The notes: generated from the sequence alone by a model not told the origin. DNA of 64,000 nt from Parapedobacter sp964498395 (GCA_964498395.1 CAZCHE010000015.1:1-64000), one strand, 5' to 3'; counted from the first letter of the stretch, positions 25,601 to 33,713 are shown. Made by a program: numbers and translations.

Positions 25601-26427
25601 CGATTGGCAAACAAAACGAACCGATCTTCTGGAAAAGGCATGATGAGATCGGTAGCTTGATCAAAGAATATAACCTGATGATTGCGGCCCTAGAACAGAG
25701 CGCCAATACCATTATGCGGTCAGAGCGCGAATCGGCGTGGCGTGAAATGGCCAAACAGGTTGCCCATGAGATCAAGAACCCGCTGACACCGCTAAAACTG
25801 GGCATCCAGCAATTGGAACGTTCGTGGAGGGAAAAAGATCCCCGATTTGACGAGCGGTTTGAGCGCTTCAGTGCATCATTTATCGAACAGATCGAAAGTC
25901 TTTCGCTGATTGCTTCGGAGTTTTCCGAATTTGCAAAAATGCCGGATACGCAACTGAAGGAGGTGGATGTGATTGACATCATCAATAAAGCGGCGGAAGT
26001 ATTCAACAATAACGTGGGCGTGGCTATCCACATCACTAACCAATGCAATGGAACGGTGATTATACAGGGTGATCGGGATCAATTACTACGTTCATTCAAC
26101 AACTTGATCAAAAACTCCATCGAGGCGGCGATCGTGAAACGCAAATGCCGCATCGATATTACCATCGGCTATGATATGGATGGCCAGGTATTTATCGCTG
26201 TCAAGGATAATGGGCATGGTATCGATGTCGAAGCTCGGGAAAAGTTATTCCAACCCAACTTCACCACCAAAAGCTCGGGTACTGGCCTTGGACTCGCATT
26301 TGTCAAACAAGCTGTAGAGGGCATGGGTGGCAGTATCCGGTATGAAACTGCTGTAGGAAAAGGTACGGTGTTTTACCTACGGATTCCTTCGGTACGTACG
26401 GTGAAACCACAGGACATCGGCAGTTAA
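22678..26427 (+). CDS. Large NtrY-like membrane sensor histidine kinase
   Basis: A protein of about 1249 residues. I place the start at GTG 22678 because an earlier TTG (22609) lies before the sdhB terminator. A first membrane segment (IRLLLALLTLCFIGTAITI) leads to an extracytoplasmic part, then a block of membrane segments (about 230-480), a second sensing region, more membrane segments (LASLSFIFLVFLLFAILVYTV and others), a HAMP-like region (NKITAPLALVQRSLAK), a HisKA phosphoacceptor (KQVAHEIKNPLTPLKL, His about 1030) and a GHKL ATPase (NLIKNSIEAA, VKDNGHGID, SSGTGLGLAFVKQAV). The H-E-I-K-N-P-L-T-P text is typical of NtrY-type kinases. No response regulator is adjacent. The signal is unknown; multiple membrane blocks are unusual. 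Confidence 0.85.
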   Translation: MSTVVKIRLLLALLTLCFIGTAITINLTFDDEQILLLDARKLQRNLHQKEQLINNFLADTSHFNVFRSIDDDVRHAEDIINFFVKRHDIYPFTYVDNELVFWGTDKFVPKTDVGISSGVGIIEAGNGWYESIKKSVGNFSVLFLIPIKTDFQRNNVYLQNTFSKNLIKTNNLEIADYDDPLIYNIRSITGEYLFAVKLRRGQHDTFFSKLELTMWMLAGFATALLLNILCLWVARRGWVWPSILLFAVGLVGIRYVELHYGWLASHFYTGIFDPRNFASSFVFPHLGGLLLNIIVFTWFVGYVYSFKDQLKIPAFGYTKIGRICMVFLSGLLVYAVGHFISVVFAGLIGNSDINFNVTDVLNLNMYSWIGIFALCLSAMALLLLIDLLVTLAYRLIPNMRKLLAMEVIVALCIAVIHNYLGTLSPAIIPLTVLIMLRTWMTEYKGGFNLAAFISTLLLLASITALKHAQFQRYKKQEEQKVAISMLEAVDDANAIALFYDLEKEIVKDPILIQYFKEPKAENHELLDEHLKRTYLSGYLSKYEFGAYQYDTNWLPIGLSSTRKREEYRDKVISGAIKVSENFYRGNSRFGNFEYFAQLPVEDDGNPLGILLIELQNRSFSQLSAYPDILADSRIGQQQTEMMAQYAYAFYRDGELVSQYGNYVYPLTDETFPSEQRKHLHLGYEGDFGHLMYRPNSRTLIVVSKPQQSQWMQLASLSFIFLVFLLFAILVYTVGWLVQTLNGNDFSLRNLRWSFLILTNRVLYSTRIQTFMVAAVVFTLIAAGIITFFSISAQFKKQQENNALRYVVDIAQRLESRMLKDTDKTLGVSTDEQFNTIAESIASDLNLYGADGQLIYSTQPRIYDLRLISKYMHPLAWLHVAHLQRSEFMQHENIGEHNYIAAYAPIRNDNYEPVMFLSLPHYSYQKEFDQNVGMLLNTLINIYALVIVVLGLFAVFVANKITAPLALVQRSLAKTTIGKQNEPIFWKRHDEIGSLIKEYNLMIAALEQSANTIMRSERESAWREMAKQVAHEIKNPLTPLKLGIQQLERSWREKDPRFDERFERFSASFIEQIESLSLIASEFSEFAKMPDTQLKEVDVIDIINKAAEVFNNNVGVAIHITNQCNGTVIIQGDRDQLLRSFNNLIKNSIEAAIVKRKCRIDITIGYDMDGQVFIAVKDNGHGIDVEAREKLFQPNFTTKSSGTGLGLAFVKQAVEGMGGSIRYETAVGKGTVFYLRIPSVRTVKPQDIGS

Positions 26428-26435
26428 GCCTGCAA

Positions 26436-27374
26436 TTATTTCAACACCACACTGCCCTGTCCCATCACCGAGTTATCCGTGTACAATAAGACGGTGTAGG
26501 TGCCTTTCTGAAATCCTTTGGGATCTTTCCATTCAATGGCGTATGATGCGCCGTCGTTGCTGAATTCGATCGCGGTTTTATAGGAGTATTGAATCTGCCT
26601 ATCGTTTAACTCGAAAAAGCCATTGTCGACGGTACGCAGGTTACCACTGGGGTCGATGACCCGCATATAGACATTATGCATGCCCGTGCTGGCCAGCGGA
26701 TTATCGGCTATGGTAAAATCAATTCGGAGCTTGTCTACCCTACGTACACGCGCTTCGACATTTTCCCGATCCCGGCTTCGTTCACGGACACCGTTGATAT
26801 TGATATCAGACAACTTGAGGGCGGAAGCTAGCTTCACTTTGTCAACCAAATCCAAGTTTTCTTCCTCTAGCTCCACCAAGCGATCTGAAGAAACGGATAT
26901 TTCTTCCCGCAGTTCATCACGCTCGGAAATCAATTCGGCATTCTGGTTTCTGAGGTTGTCTAATTCGGTGGAATACCTTGACACCTCGACTTTCAGCTGA
27001 TTGATTTCCTGCTGTGCATTGACGAGTTGTTCCCTGGTCAGGTTATTTTGGGCGAGCTGTGCCCTTAATTCAGCGATATTGGCACGTACGCTATCTTGGG
27101 TCAATTTCAGTGAAACACTTAACTCTGCATTTTCCTCGGTCAACCGATCCAGTTCTGCTTCGATACGGTCAATTTCGGCCTGCATGTTTACCTTCTCACT
27201 GGTCAGCTCGTACACCCGTTCTCCCGTGTTTTTATACTTGATGTAAAAATACACGTTAGTGGCTAGCAGGGCTACGATAGCGATTACAAAGAAATAGATC
27301 TTTGTGGAATCCCTCCTCATCTCGTCAGGCTTGGAATCACTACCTGTTTCTTGCATGGTCTCCAATTCTTGCAT
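26436..27374 (-). CDS. Membrane-anchored coiled-coil protein of unknown function
   Basis: About 312 residues from ATG 27374. One N-terminal membrane segment (IYFFVIAIVALLATNVYFYI) follows a short cytoplasmic tail. Then about 130 residues of heptad text follow (EIDRIEAELDRLTEENAELS, INQLKVEVSRYSTELDNLRN, EEENLDLVDKV), a long coiled coil. The C-terminal about 110 residues form a beta-rich domain (LRIDFTIADNPLASTGMHNV, YAIEWKDPKGFQKGTYTVLL). It faces the periplasm. I recognise no named family, though similar proteins occur in other Bacteroidota. TTG 27419 is a less likely start. It converges on the histidine kinase with 8 bases between the stops. Confidence 0.75.
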   Translation of the reverse strand: MQELETMQETGSDSKPDEMRRDSTKIYFFVIAIVALLATNVYFYIKYKNTGERVYELTSEKVNMQAEIDRIEAELDRLTEENAELSVSLKLTQDSVRANIAELRAQLAQNNLTREQLVNAQQEINQLKVEVSRYSTELDNLRNQNAELISERDELREEISVSSDRLVELEEENLDLVDKVKLASALKLSDININGVRERSRDRENVEARVRRVDKLRIDFTIADNPLASTGMHNVYMRVIDPSGNLRTVDNGFFELNDRQIQYSYKTAIEFSNDGASYAIEWKDPKGFQKGTYTVLLYTDNSVMGQGSVVLK

Positions 27375-27478
27375 GATATTAAGTACAGCAAAACCATAAG
27401 GTAATGCAACGCCCTTCAATATGCAAAAATTGTTCCAACATGCTTTCGATATTGAGCGGGATGATGAAGGGGTGATTT

Positions 27479-28618
27479 TTATTCGAAATAGTTCAAGATT
27501 TCAAACCCTCCGCCTCTGAGGTACTCTTCTTTACGCATGAGCTGCAGGTCTGCATGTACCATATCTTGTACAAGGGCTGCAAGGTCATATTTGGGGTACC
27601 ACCCGAGTTGCTGTTGTGCTTTTGTGGCATCCCCGATTAATAGGTCAACCTCGGTGGGTCGATAGTAAGCTGGGTCTACTTTGACCACGGTCTGCCCGAA
27701 TTTTATAGTTGCCGGATTGATGCCCAATGCTTGAAGCCGCGCCTCGTCTGCGTCGATAATGACGCCTTTCTCACGTTCGCCCTTTCCACTGAATTCGATT
27801 TCGACGCCCAACTCGGCAAAGCTCATCCTGACGAAATCACGCACGGTGGTGGTGATACCCGTTGCCACCACATAATCCTCCGGCGTATCCTGTTGCAGCA
27901 TCAGCCACATGGCTTCTACGTAGTCCTTGGCGTGCCCCCAATCGCGCTGCGCGGAGAGGTTGCCCAAGAAGAATTTATCCTGTAATCCCAATGCGATACG
28001 GGCTACTGCCCTGGTGATCTTTCGGGTCACGAACGTTTCCCCTCGGATGGGGCTTTCGTGGTTAAACAAGATACCATTGCAGGCGTAAAGGTTATAGGCT
28101 TCCCGGTAATTGACCGTGATCCAATAGGCGTATAGTTTAGCCACGGCATAAGGGCTGCGCGGATAAAACGGGGTCTTTTCATTTTGTGGAATCTGCTGCA
28201 CCAATCCGTATAGTTCGGATGTAGCTGCCTGGTAAAACCGGCATTTTTGCCCTAGCCCCAATAACCGGATCGCTTCCAATATCCGAAGCGCCCCTACCCC
28301 ATCCGCATTTGCGGTATATTCGGGTGTGTCAAAACTAACCTTGACATGGCTCTGTGCGGCCAGGTTGTATATTTCATCGGGTTGTGTTTCCTGAACAATC
28401 CTAATGAGGTTGGTCGCATCGGTGAGATCCCCATGGTGCAGTGTAAACCGCCGATTAGGCTCATGGGGGTCTTGATAGAGGTGGTCTATCCGGTCGGTAT
28501 TGAATAGCGAACTTCGCCGCTTAACCCCATGCACATGGTATCCTTTCTTCAAGAGGAATTCGGCCAGATAAGCCCCGTCTTGTCCTGTCACACCGGTTAT
28601 GAGCGCCGTTTTAGCCAT
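27479..28618 (-). CDS. gmd: GDP-mannose 4,6-dehydratase
   Basis: A 379-residue extended SDR enzyme that makes GDP-4-keto-6-deoxy-mannose, precursor of GDP-fucose, GDP-rhamnose and perosamine. The NADP site is ALITGVTGQDGAYLAEFL (about 4-21); HGVKRRSSLFNTDRIDHL binds cofactor. The catalytic Tyr and Lys are in SPYAVAKLYAYW (about 157-168), preceded by the Thr/Ser site AATSELYG. FNHESPIRGETFVTRKI binds the sugar nucleotide. Length is standard. It overlaps the end of rfbA by 8 bases. The usual partner fcl (GDP-fucose synthase) is not next to it. Confidence 0.95.
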   Translation of the reverse strand: MAKTALITGVTGQDGAYLAEFLLKKGYHVHGVKRRSSLFNTDRIDHLYQDPHEPNRRFTLHHGDLTDATNLIRIVQETQPDEIYNLAAQSHVKVSFDTPEYTANADGVGALRILEAIRLLGLGQKCRFYQAATSELYGLVQQIPQNEKTPFYPRSPYAVAKLYAYWITVNYREAYNLYACNGILFNHESPIRGETFVTRKITRAVARIALGLQDKFFLGNLSAQRDWGHAKDYVEAMWLMLQQDTPEDYVVATGITTTVRDFVRMSFAELGVEIEFSGKGEREKGVIIDADEARLQALGINPATIKFGQTVVKVDPAYYRPTEVDLLIGDATKAQQQLGWYPKYDLAALVQDMVHADLQLMRKEEYLRGGGFEILNYFE

Positions 28619-29492
28619 CGTATAGGTTTTTCTTCAACACTGATTTAAGTAAATACTGACCATATCCACTCTTTAACAAGGGGTGGGCAATGGCTTCAAG
28701 TTGGGCGGCATCAATGAATCCCATGCGGTAAGCCACCTCTTCGATACAGCCAATCTTCAAGCCTTGGCGCTCTTCGATCACCTGTACAAACTGGCCCGCC
28801 TGCATGAGCGATGTAAATGTACCCGTATCCAACCATGCGGTACCCCGGCTAAAGACCCCGACCTTCAGCCGCCCGGCCTTTAGGTAAGCTTTGTTTACAT
28901 CGGTGATCTCATATTCACCTCGTGGCGAGGGCTGGATATGTTTGGCCACATCTACCACCGAATTATCATAGAAGTATAGTCCGGGCACAGCGTAATTAGA
29001 TTTAGGTACAGCTGGTTTTTCCTCAATGGATACCACATTGCGCTGTTCATCAAATTCGACCACGCCATAACGTTCGGGGTCGGATACCGGGTAGGCAAAT
29101 ACCACACCACCGTCAGGGTCTGCGCTCTGCTGGAGCAATCGCGATAACCCCTCCCCATGAAAAATATTATCGCCGAGAATCAAGGCTACCTTATCATTGC
29201 CGATAAACGCTTCGCCAATGACAAACGCCTGGGCCAATCCATTGGGTTCTACTTGCACCGCGTAGGAAAACGAACAACCGAGCTGGGAGCCATCCCCCAA
29301 TAGCTTCTGGAAAGCGGGCAGGTCATGCGGAGTCGAAATGATCAACACTTCGCGAATGCCCGATAGCAGGAGCGTAGACAAGGGGTAGTAAATCATCGGT
29401 TTATCGTACACTGGCATGAGCTGTTTGCTGACCGCCAATGTCAATGGATGCAATCGGGTACCCGATCCTCCGGCTAAAATGATACCTTTCAC
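28611..29492 (-). CDS. rfbA: Glucose-1-phosphate thymidylyltransferase
   Basis: A 293-residue nucleotidyltransferase that makes dTDP-glucose, the first step to dTDP-rhamnose and other deoxysugars. It shows GIILAGGSGTRLHPLTLAVS (about 3-22; dTTP loop), KQLMPVYDKPMIYYPLS, ALILGDNIFHGEGL (metal Asp about 110), and YEITDVNKAYL with VGVFSRGTAWLDTG at the C-terminal part. Length is normal. It is the first gene of a two-gene unit with gmd, joining a dTDP route and a GDP route. The remaining rfbBCD genes are not in the window. Confidence 0.94.
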   Translation of the reverse strand: MKGIILAGGSGTRLHPLTLAVSKQLMPVYDKPMIYYPLSTLLLSGIREVLIISTPHDLPAFQKLLGDGSQLGCSFSYAVQVEPNGLAQAFVIGEAFIGNDKVALILGDNIFHGEGLSRLLQQSADPDGGVVFAYPVSDPERYGVVEFDEQRNVVSIEEKPAVPKSNYAVPGLYFYDNSVVDVAKHIQPSPRGEYEITDVNKAYLKAGRLKVGVFSRGTAWLDTGTFTSLMQAGQFVQVIEERQGLKIGCIEEVAYRMGFIDAAQLEAIAHPLLKSGYGQYLLKSVLKKNLYDG

Positions 29493-29575
29493 TTTGTTGT
29501 ATTTAGCGTTATAATGTGTAAAAGTATTAAATTCAGGGGTTAAAAGGACATAACCATCACCTAAAAAAAAGAAGA

Positions 29576-29715
29576 GAGTGTCTCAAAAGTATTAGAAAGC
29601 CGTCATTTCGACGATCTCGCCTGAGGCGAGAGAGGAGGAATCTTATTATTTTGAGCACGAGTCAGTAAGATTTCTCACTCTGTTCGAAATGACGTAGGAC
29701 TTTTGAGGCACCCTC
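29576..29715. repeat. MITE-like element with nested inverted repeats, copy 1
   Basis: Outer ends GAGTGTCTCAAAAGT (29576-29590) and ACTTTTGAGGCACCCTC (29699-29715) are imperfect inverted repeats. Inside are CGTCATTTCG (29601-29610) and TTCGAAATGACG (29683-29694), and a small hairpin CTCGCC TGA GGCGAG (29616-29630). A second copy lies at 39198-39325. It has no coding capacity and may act as a terminator between rfbA and the DUF2911 gene. Confidence 0.75.
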
Positions 29716-29726
29716 AATAATAATGA

Positions 29727-30254
29727 TTAATTGGCTGATTTAACGGCAAAGGAAACCTGGCTATCCCCCCATGTTAAGGCCACGGTACCGGTTTGGTTGG
29801 CTTTGATGGTGAATTGCTCAGTAAATTCGCTACTGCCCGAAGTGGTAGCCGCTACACGTAAGACGTCTTCCGAGGCATCGTACCGAGTGCCCCATTGATC
29901 CCAAACCTTGTTGAAGATAATGGTCGTTTCGTACTCACCGGGAATGGAAAACAGGCCATATTTCCCGGCGGGGAGCGGTTGCCCCTGTACCAATACGTCT
30001 TTGTCTACCTCAAAAGAAGTGGCCTCATTGGCCCCAGTACGCCAAACCTCCCCAACAGGGGCGATTTCCACGCCAAGCTGCCGCCCCTTCAATGAGGGCT
30101 TGCTGTAGTGGATGGTGATGGTGACGCCGTCATCAGTGGTAACCATGGTACTGTCAGGCGGGCTGGCCCGCTGGCTTTTGTCTTGCTGCGCAAAAGATGC
30201 CATCGAAAAAACAACGATAAACACCAGAGATAACATGCTTGCTTTCATAGTCAA
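29727..30254 (-). CDS. DUF2911-family exported protein
   Basis: A 175-residue protein with a signal peptide (LVFIVVFSMASFAQQ). The DUF2911 core is clear: ITIHYSKPSLKGRQLGVEI, PVGEVWRTGANEATSFEV, LPAGKYGLFSIPGEYETTII and FNKVWDQWGTRYD, an immunoglobulin-like beta domain of unknown function found mainly in Bacteroidota. It is probably periplasmic. It follows the lipocalin-like lipoprotein gene by 26 bases, so the two form an operon; the MITE-like repeat lies downstream. Confidence 0.88.
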   Translation of the reverse strand: MTMKASMLSLVFIVVFSMASFAQQDKSQRASPPDSTMVTTDDGVTITIHYSKPSLKGRQLGVEIAPVGEVWRTGANEATSFEVDKDVLVQGQPLPAGKYGLFSIPGEYETTIIFNKVWDQWGTRYDASEDVLRVAATTSGSSEFTEQFTIKANQTGTVALTWGDSQVSFAVKSAN

Positions 30255-30280
30255 TCAATTAGTTGGTTTACAATTATTCC

Positions 30281-30805
30281 TTATTTTCGTTCAAAGTTAA
30301 ATACTAAATGTACGGTACCGCCGTCCACATTTACCGGCATCCGGAGCACCAGCTGATCCGCATCGGCATACGATAGATCCAAACGGTAACCGGCCGTTAC
30401 ATTGCTTGGCTTGTCACCCGGATAGATCTTCTTGAATTGGAATTGCGGCTCACCGCCATCCTTGCCGGGGTTAAAAATCGACCAAACAATGTTACGTACG
30501 GCCCCGGGGGCGCACAGTGTACCTTCGGCATTAAATGTAATACTCCCTCGCCCATTGTTCGGCAGGTTCCAAACGCTGCCAATGAAGCATTCTGCCGGCG
30601 CTTCTTCGAAAACACTTTTGACCGCATAAGCCGAGGGAAAATTTTCCTTGTCTATGGAGTGCAATATCCACTGGCCTTTTACGCCGTTACGCCATGCAGC
30701 CGCCGAAGGGGAACCACTTGCAGCCCCTTGTTGAGCCGAACATGACCACAACAAAAAAGAACCTGATAGTAGCAATGCAAACGAGAACATCAATCTTTTC
30801 GCCAT
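30281..30805 (-). CDS. Lipocalin-like lipoprotein
   Basis: A 174-residue protein with a lipoprotein signal (LLLSGSFLLWSCSAQQ; Cys about 22). The mature domain begins GVKGQWILHSIDKENFP, the G-x-W start of lipocalin-like barrels, and continues with beta strands (GSITFNAEGTLCAPGA, GYRLDLSYADADQLVLRM, GTVHLVFNFERK). It would sit on the inner face of the outer membrane or on the surface and bind a small hydrophobic ligand; none can be named. First gene of a unit with the DUF2911 gene. A TATCTTTA box just upstream of the start is close to the -7 consensus. Confidence 0.7.
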   Translation of the reverse strand: MAKRLMFSFALLLSGSFLLWSCSAQQGAASGSPSAAAWRNGVKGQWILHSIDKENFPSAYAVKSVFEEAPAECFIGSVWNLPNNGRGSITFNAEGTLCAPGAVRNIVWSIFNPGKDGGEPQFQFKKIYPGDKPSNVTAGYRLDLSYADADQLVLRMPVNVDGGTVHLVFNFERK

Positions 30806-30867
30806 GATTAAAGAAATTGTATGATTTATGAATCGTATTTTTGTGGTGTAAAGATAAAAGATTTCAC

Positions 30868-31203
30868 ATGACTATCCCATCCAAAAACCATACCATCAGC
30901 AAATTTATCGCTAAATTGCTCACCCGCTTGTTTATTTTGCTATTACTTTTTGCGTTCGCTCCGTTTGTCTTGGAAAAGGAATCCACCGTTTCGTTAGGTG
31001 AGACATTCCTATATATCACCAATAAATGGGCATTTATATTCCCCGGCATACTTTTCCTCAGCTTCCTTACACTGTTAGTGATTACCTTACGCTCCAAATA
31101 CCGGCATACGGATATCAACTGGATGCTGTCGCTCAATGCGGCGTTGCTCGCAGCATACCTCATCATGCTCTATGTGCGGTTATACCCCATTATCTTTCGC
31201 TAA
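30868..31203 (+). CDS. Small three-segment membrane protein, unknown
   Basis: A 111-residue protein with three hydrophobic segments: LLTRLFILLLLFAFAPFVL (about 15-33), WAFIFPGILFLSFLTLLVITL (about 55-75) and SLNAALLAAYLIMLYVRLY (about 88-106). No family is recognised. ATG 30868 is chosen over TTG 30841, which lies within the TATTTTTG (30836-30843) that may be its -7 box. It is divergent from the lipocalin gene and 84 bases before the flippase-like gene. Confidence 0.65.
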   Translation: MTIPSKNHTISKFIAKLLTRLFILLLLFAFAPFVLEKESTVSLGETFLYITNKWAFIFPGILFLSFLTLLVITLRSKYRHTDINWMLSLNAALLAAYLIMLYVRLYPIIFR

Positions 31204-31244
31204 CACAAATTACGATAGGCATTTCCTTTTTTATACCTTTGGTG

Positions 31245-31263
31245 CGTCACCGAACAGGTGACG
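31245..31263 (+). repeat. Leader hairpin before the flippase-like gene
   Basis: CGTCACC (31245-31251) pairs perfectly with GGTGACG (31257-31263), loop GAACA. It follows a TACCTTTG box (31234-31241) and lies 24 bases before ATG 31288, so it would form at the 5' end of the transcript. Confidence 0.55.
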
Positions 31264-31287
31264 TGGGTAGCTTTCGACTTCGAATCC

Positions 31288-32271
31288 ATGGATAAGAAAA
31301 AACTGTGGCGTATCGCCAAAACGGTTCTCAAAATATGCATCACTGCTATGGCGCTGTATTGGGTATTCAGCAAGGTGGAATCGGATTATCGAGAACAAGC
31401 GATGGAAAGTGTCAAAGCAGGCTCGGATGAGTTTCCACTCAGTTTCTGGCAGTTCATCAAGCAAGCCATTATGGGGTCAAATCCGCTGTTTCTGGTACTT
31501 GCATTTGTTGCTTACTGCTGCTCGATTCTAATTGGTTCTTCACGGCTCAATGGCTTTTTCAAAGGTGTGGGGTTAGAATTATCCGAGCGATATAACTTCA
31601 AGCTATACCTGCTTGGCCTATTCTACAACCTGTTTTTACCCGGGGGGGTTGGTGGTGATGGTTACAAGATTTATTTCCTGCGCCGCAAATTCAAAGTCAA
31701 GGGGCGTAGGCTCTTATCTGCTGTATTTTTCGATCGGTTGAGTGGATTATGGGCATTATGCTTGATCACTTCGGTTTTGGTCATCTTTATCCCTCGCCTC
31801 CAACTCCCCAATGAAATACCGATCATTGTCGTGGTGCTGGGGTCCTTGGCCTATTACCTGATCATCCGGCGGTATTTTTCCGATTATAGCCAACGCTTTT
31901 TCCTCACGCACCTCAAAGCATTGGGGGTGCAGTCCATGCAGGTCATCTGTGCAATCTTCTTGTTGTACGCATTGGGCTTTGACGGTAAATTTTCCCCGTA
32001 TCTATTCATGTTCTTGCTTTCTTCACTGGTGGCGGTGGTTCCATTCACCGTGGGGGGGCTGGGTGCGCGTGAGATGGTATTTGTGTTTGGCGCAAACTAT
32101 TTCCATTTGGATGTACACCTTGCCGTATTGATCAGCCTACTGTTTTACCTCACATCGGCCTCGCTGGCCGTCTTTGGCTCCTATTTTATCTTTCGGCCAC
32201 AAGGACTGGGTGAGCATCGGCTACCCACTGCCGAAGAAGCGGAACAGGCTACGATGGATGAAGACGAATAA
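31288..32271 (+). CDS. Lysylphosphatidylglycerol-synthase-type (UPF0104) membrane protein
   Basis: A protein of about 327 residues with seven or eight membrane segments, of the LPG_synthase_TM/UPF0104 family. Family text is GLFYNLFLPGGVGGDGYKIYFL (two pieces: GLFYNLFLPGGVGGDG and YKIYFLRRK) and VVPFTVGGLGAREMVF. Members without the soluble MprF domain, as here, are thought to flip or help transfer lipids; substrate unknown. ATG 31288 is preferred because the earlier GTG (31258) lies in a hairpin. A second paralogue is at 35574-36569. The SDR gene follows by 26 bases. Confidence 0.82.
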   Translation: MDKKKLWRIAKTVLKICITAMALYWVFSKVESDYREQAMESVKAGSDEFPLSFWQFIKQAIMGSNPLFLVLAFVAYCCSILIGSSRLNGFFKGVGLELSERYNFKLYLLGLFYNLFLPGGVGGDGYKIYFLRRKFKVKGRRLLSAVFFDRLSGLWALCLITSVLVIFIPRLQLPNEIPIIVVVLGSLAYYLIIRRYFSDYSQRFFLTHLKALGVQSMQVICAIFLLYALGFDGKFSPYLFMFLLSSLVAVVPFTVGGLGAREMVFVFGANYFHLDVHLAVLISLLFYLTSASLAVFGSYFIFRPQGLGEHRLPTAEEAEQATMDEDE

Positions 32272-32297
32272 ATAACACGATCGAAATAACAAACACC

Positions 32298-33005
32298 ATG
32301 GCAAATATTATCATCACGGGCGCGAGCAACGGCATTGGATTTGAGGCGGCATTGGCATTGGCATCCTTGCCCGGAAACCGTGTCATTGCACTGGCCCGTT
32401 CGCAAGCGGGCTTGCTCCGATTGCGCGAGATTGGCTTATCATTGAATCCCGATGCGATCATCCATCCGCTTTCATTTGATATTGTTTACGGCGACTACGA
32501 AAATGTATTGCTCCCTTTTATCGCGGAGACCGTGGGTCAGGTGGATATATTGATCAACAATGCAGGCGTATTGATCAACAAGCCTTTCGAAAGCACTTCG
32601 GAAGCTGATTTTTCCGAAATGATCCAAAGCAACTTCCTCGGGCATGTCAACATGATCCAACAGGTACTGCCGCTGATGCAGCCCGATAGCCACATCGTCA
32701 ATATCGGCAGCATGGGAGGATTCCAAGGAAGTGTCAAGTTCCCGGGTTTGTCGGCCTATTCGGCTAGCAAAGCGGCTTTGCATGCCCTCACGGAATGCCT
32801 GGCCCTGGAATTGACCGACCGGCGTATCAAAATAAATTGCTTAGCTTTGGGTTCGGCACAAACAGAAATGCTGGAAAAAGCGTTTCCAATGTATGAGTCG
32901 CCCGTGGCGGCGTTTGAAATGGGTGAGTATATTGCTAACTTTGCCCTTACGGGCCATCGCTTTTTCAACGGGAAGGTATTGCCGGTAGCCGTTACCACCC
33001 CTTGA
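32298..33005 (+). CDS. Short-chain dehydrogenase/reductase
   Basis: A 235-residue classical SDR. The cofactor site is NIIITGASNGIGFEAALALA (about 3-22); then DILINNAGVLINKPFE (NNAG), the catalytic Ser in VNIGSMGGFQGS, and the catalytic Tyr and Lys in YSASKAAL (about 154-161). It reduces or oxidises a hydroxyl or keto group with NAD(P); the substrate cannot be read. It is slightly shorter than average. It sits between the flippase-like gene and a lipoprotein gene, all on the plus strand with short gaps. Confidence 0.88.
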   Translation: MANIIITGASNGIGFEAALALASLPGNRVIALARSQAGLLRLREIGLSLNPDAIIHPLSFDIVYGDYENVLLPFIAETVGQVDILINNAGVLINKPFESTSEADFSEMIQSNFLGHVNMIQQVLPLMQPDSHIVNIGSMGGFQGSVKFPGLSAYSASKAALHALTECLALELTDRRIKINCLALGSAQTEMLEKAFPMYESPVAAFEMGEYIANFALTGHRFFNGKVLPVAVTTP

Positions 33006-33048
33006 TGTCGAATGCGACCTCGCTCACTAATCGTTAAGAAGAACACAG

Positions 33049-33579
33049 ATGAAAGCGTCACACATATTCCGATTCTTACCAATAGGGTTAGTTTCCCTAT
33101 TGCTTACTTGGTCATGCCAGAATGAAACCAGTGATTCGGCTTCGGATGGACAGGAAGATACTGCTTCCGCCACCGCACCTGTCGAAGTGGAGGAGGTTCC
33201 GTTACAATCGTTGCCGTATATCGCCGTTTTTGACGATGCATCACAGTTATTGGAAGCGGAGGAAAACCCGGATTTCGATCGTTCCCTGCTGAGCCTTGAC
33301 ACCCTTACCCAAGCGTTACGAACTAACTACCCCGAAATAATATTGGAGGTAGACAGGGTTTCAAACGATACGCTTTACCTGACCATTACAGATGCCCAAT
33401 ACCTTACCCAACAGATGGGATCATCGGGGGCGCAGATGTACCTATTGGAGGCTACATACGCGTATACCGAACTTCCAGGCATTAATGCTGTTCATTTCGG
33501 GTTTGAGGAAGGTGATCATGCTGCCCCCGGGGCGTATACCCGGGAGAAATTCCGACAGGAAAAACATCCCGTGCAATAA
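33049..33579 (+). CDS. Hypothetical lipoprotein
   Basis: A 176-residue protein with a lipoprotein signal (VSLLLTWSCQNETSD; Cys about 24), then a low-complexity acidic Ser/Asp/Glu/Ala spacer of about 25 residues. The folded part (LPYIAVFDDASQLL through YAYTELPGINAVHFGFEEGDH) resembles the GerMN-type or sporulation-type small alpha/beta domains only vaguely, with YLTITDAQYLTQQMGSSGAQ and a final strand. No family is assigned. It closes the plus-strand run from 31288. Confidence 0.65.
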   Translation: MKASHIFRFLPIGLVSLLLTWSCQNETSDSASDGQEDTASATAPVEVEEVPLQSLPYIAVFDDASQLLEAEENPDFDRSLLSLDTLTQALRTNYPEIILEVDRVSNDTLYLTITDAQYLTQQMGSSGAQMYLLEATYAYTELPGINAVHFGFEEGDHAAPGAYTREKFRQEKHPVQ

Positions 33580-33646
33580 CACTGCTGACAAGTTATTGTA
33601 AGGTTATCCCTGACATACATTCGTTTTGCCATCACCTAGCACCAAT

Positions 33647-33676
33647 TTGGGAAACAAGGTATTAATAATATCTTTG
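33647..33676 (+). promoter_or_regulatory. Promoter of the acyltransferase gene
   Basis: TTG at 33647-33649, a 19-base spacer and TATCTTTG at 33669-33676, 37 bases before ATG 33714. A good match to the Bacteroidota consensus. Confidence 0.7.
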
Positions 33677-33713
33677 CAGCTTTCAATCTTGTGGTTGAAC
33701 CTATCTGTTGCAA

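Noticed and set aside
31258..31287. GTG 31258 as start of the flippase-like protein
   Set aside because: The extension lies in a perfect hairpin just after a -7 box and adds no family text; ATG 31288 is better.
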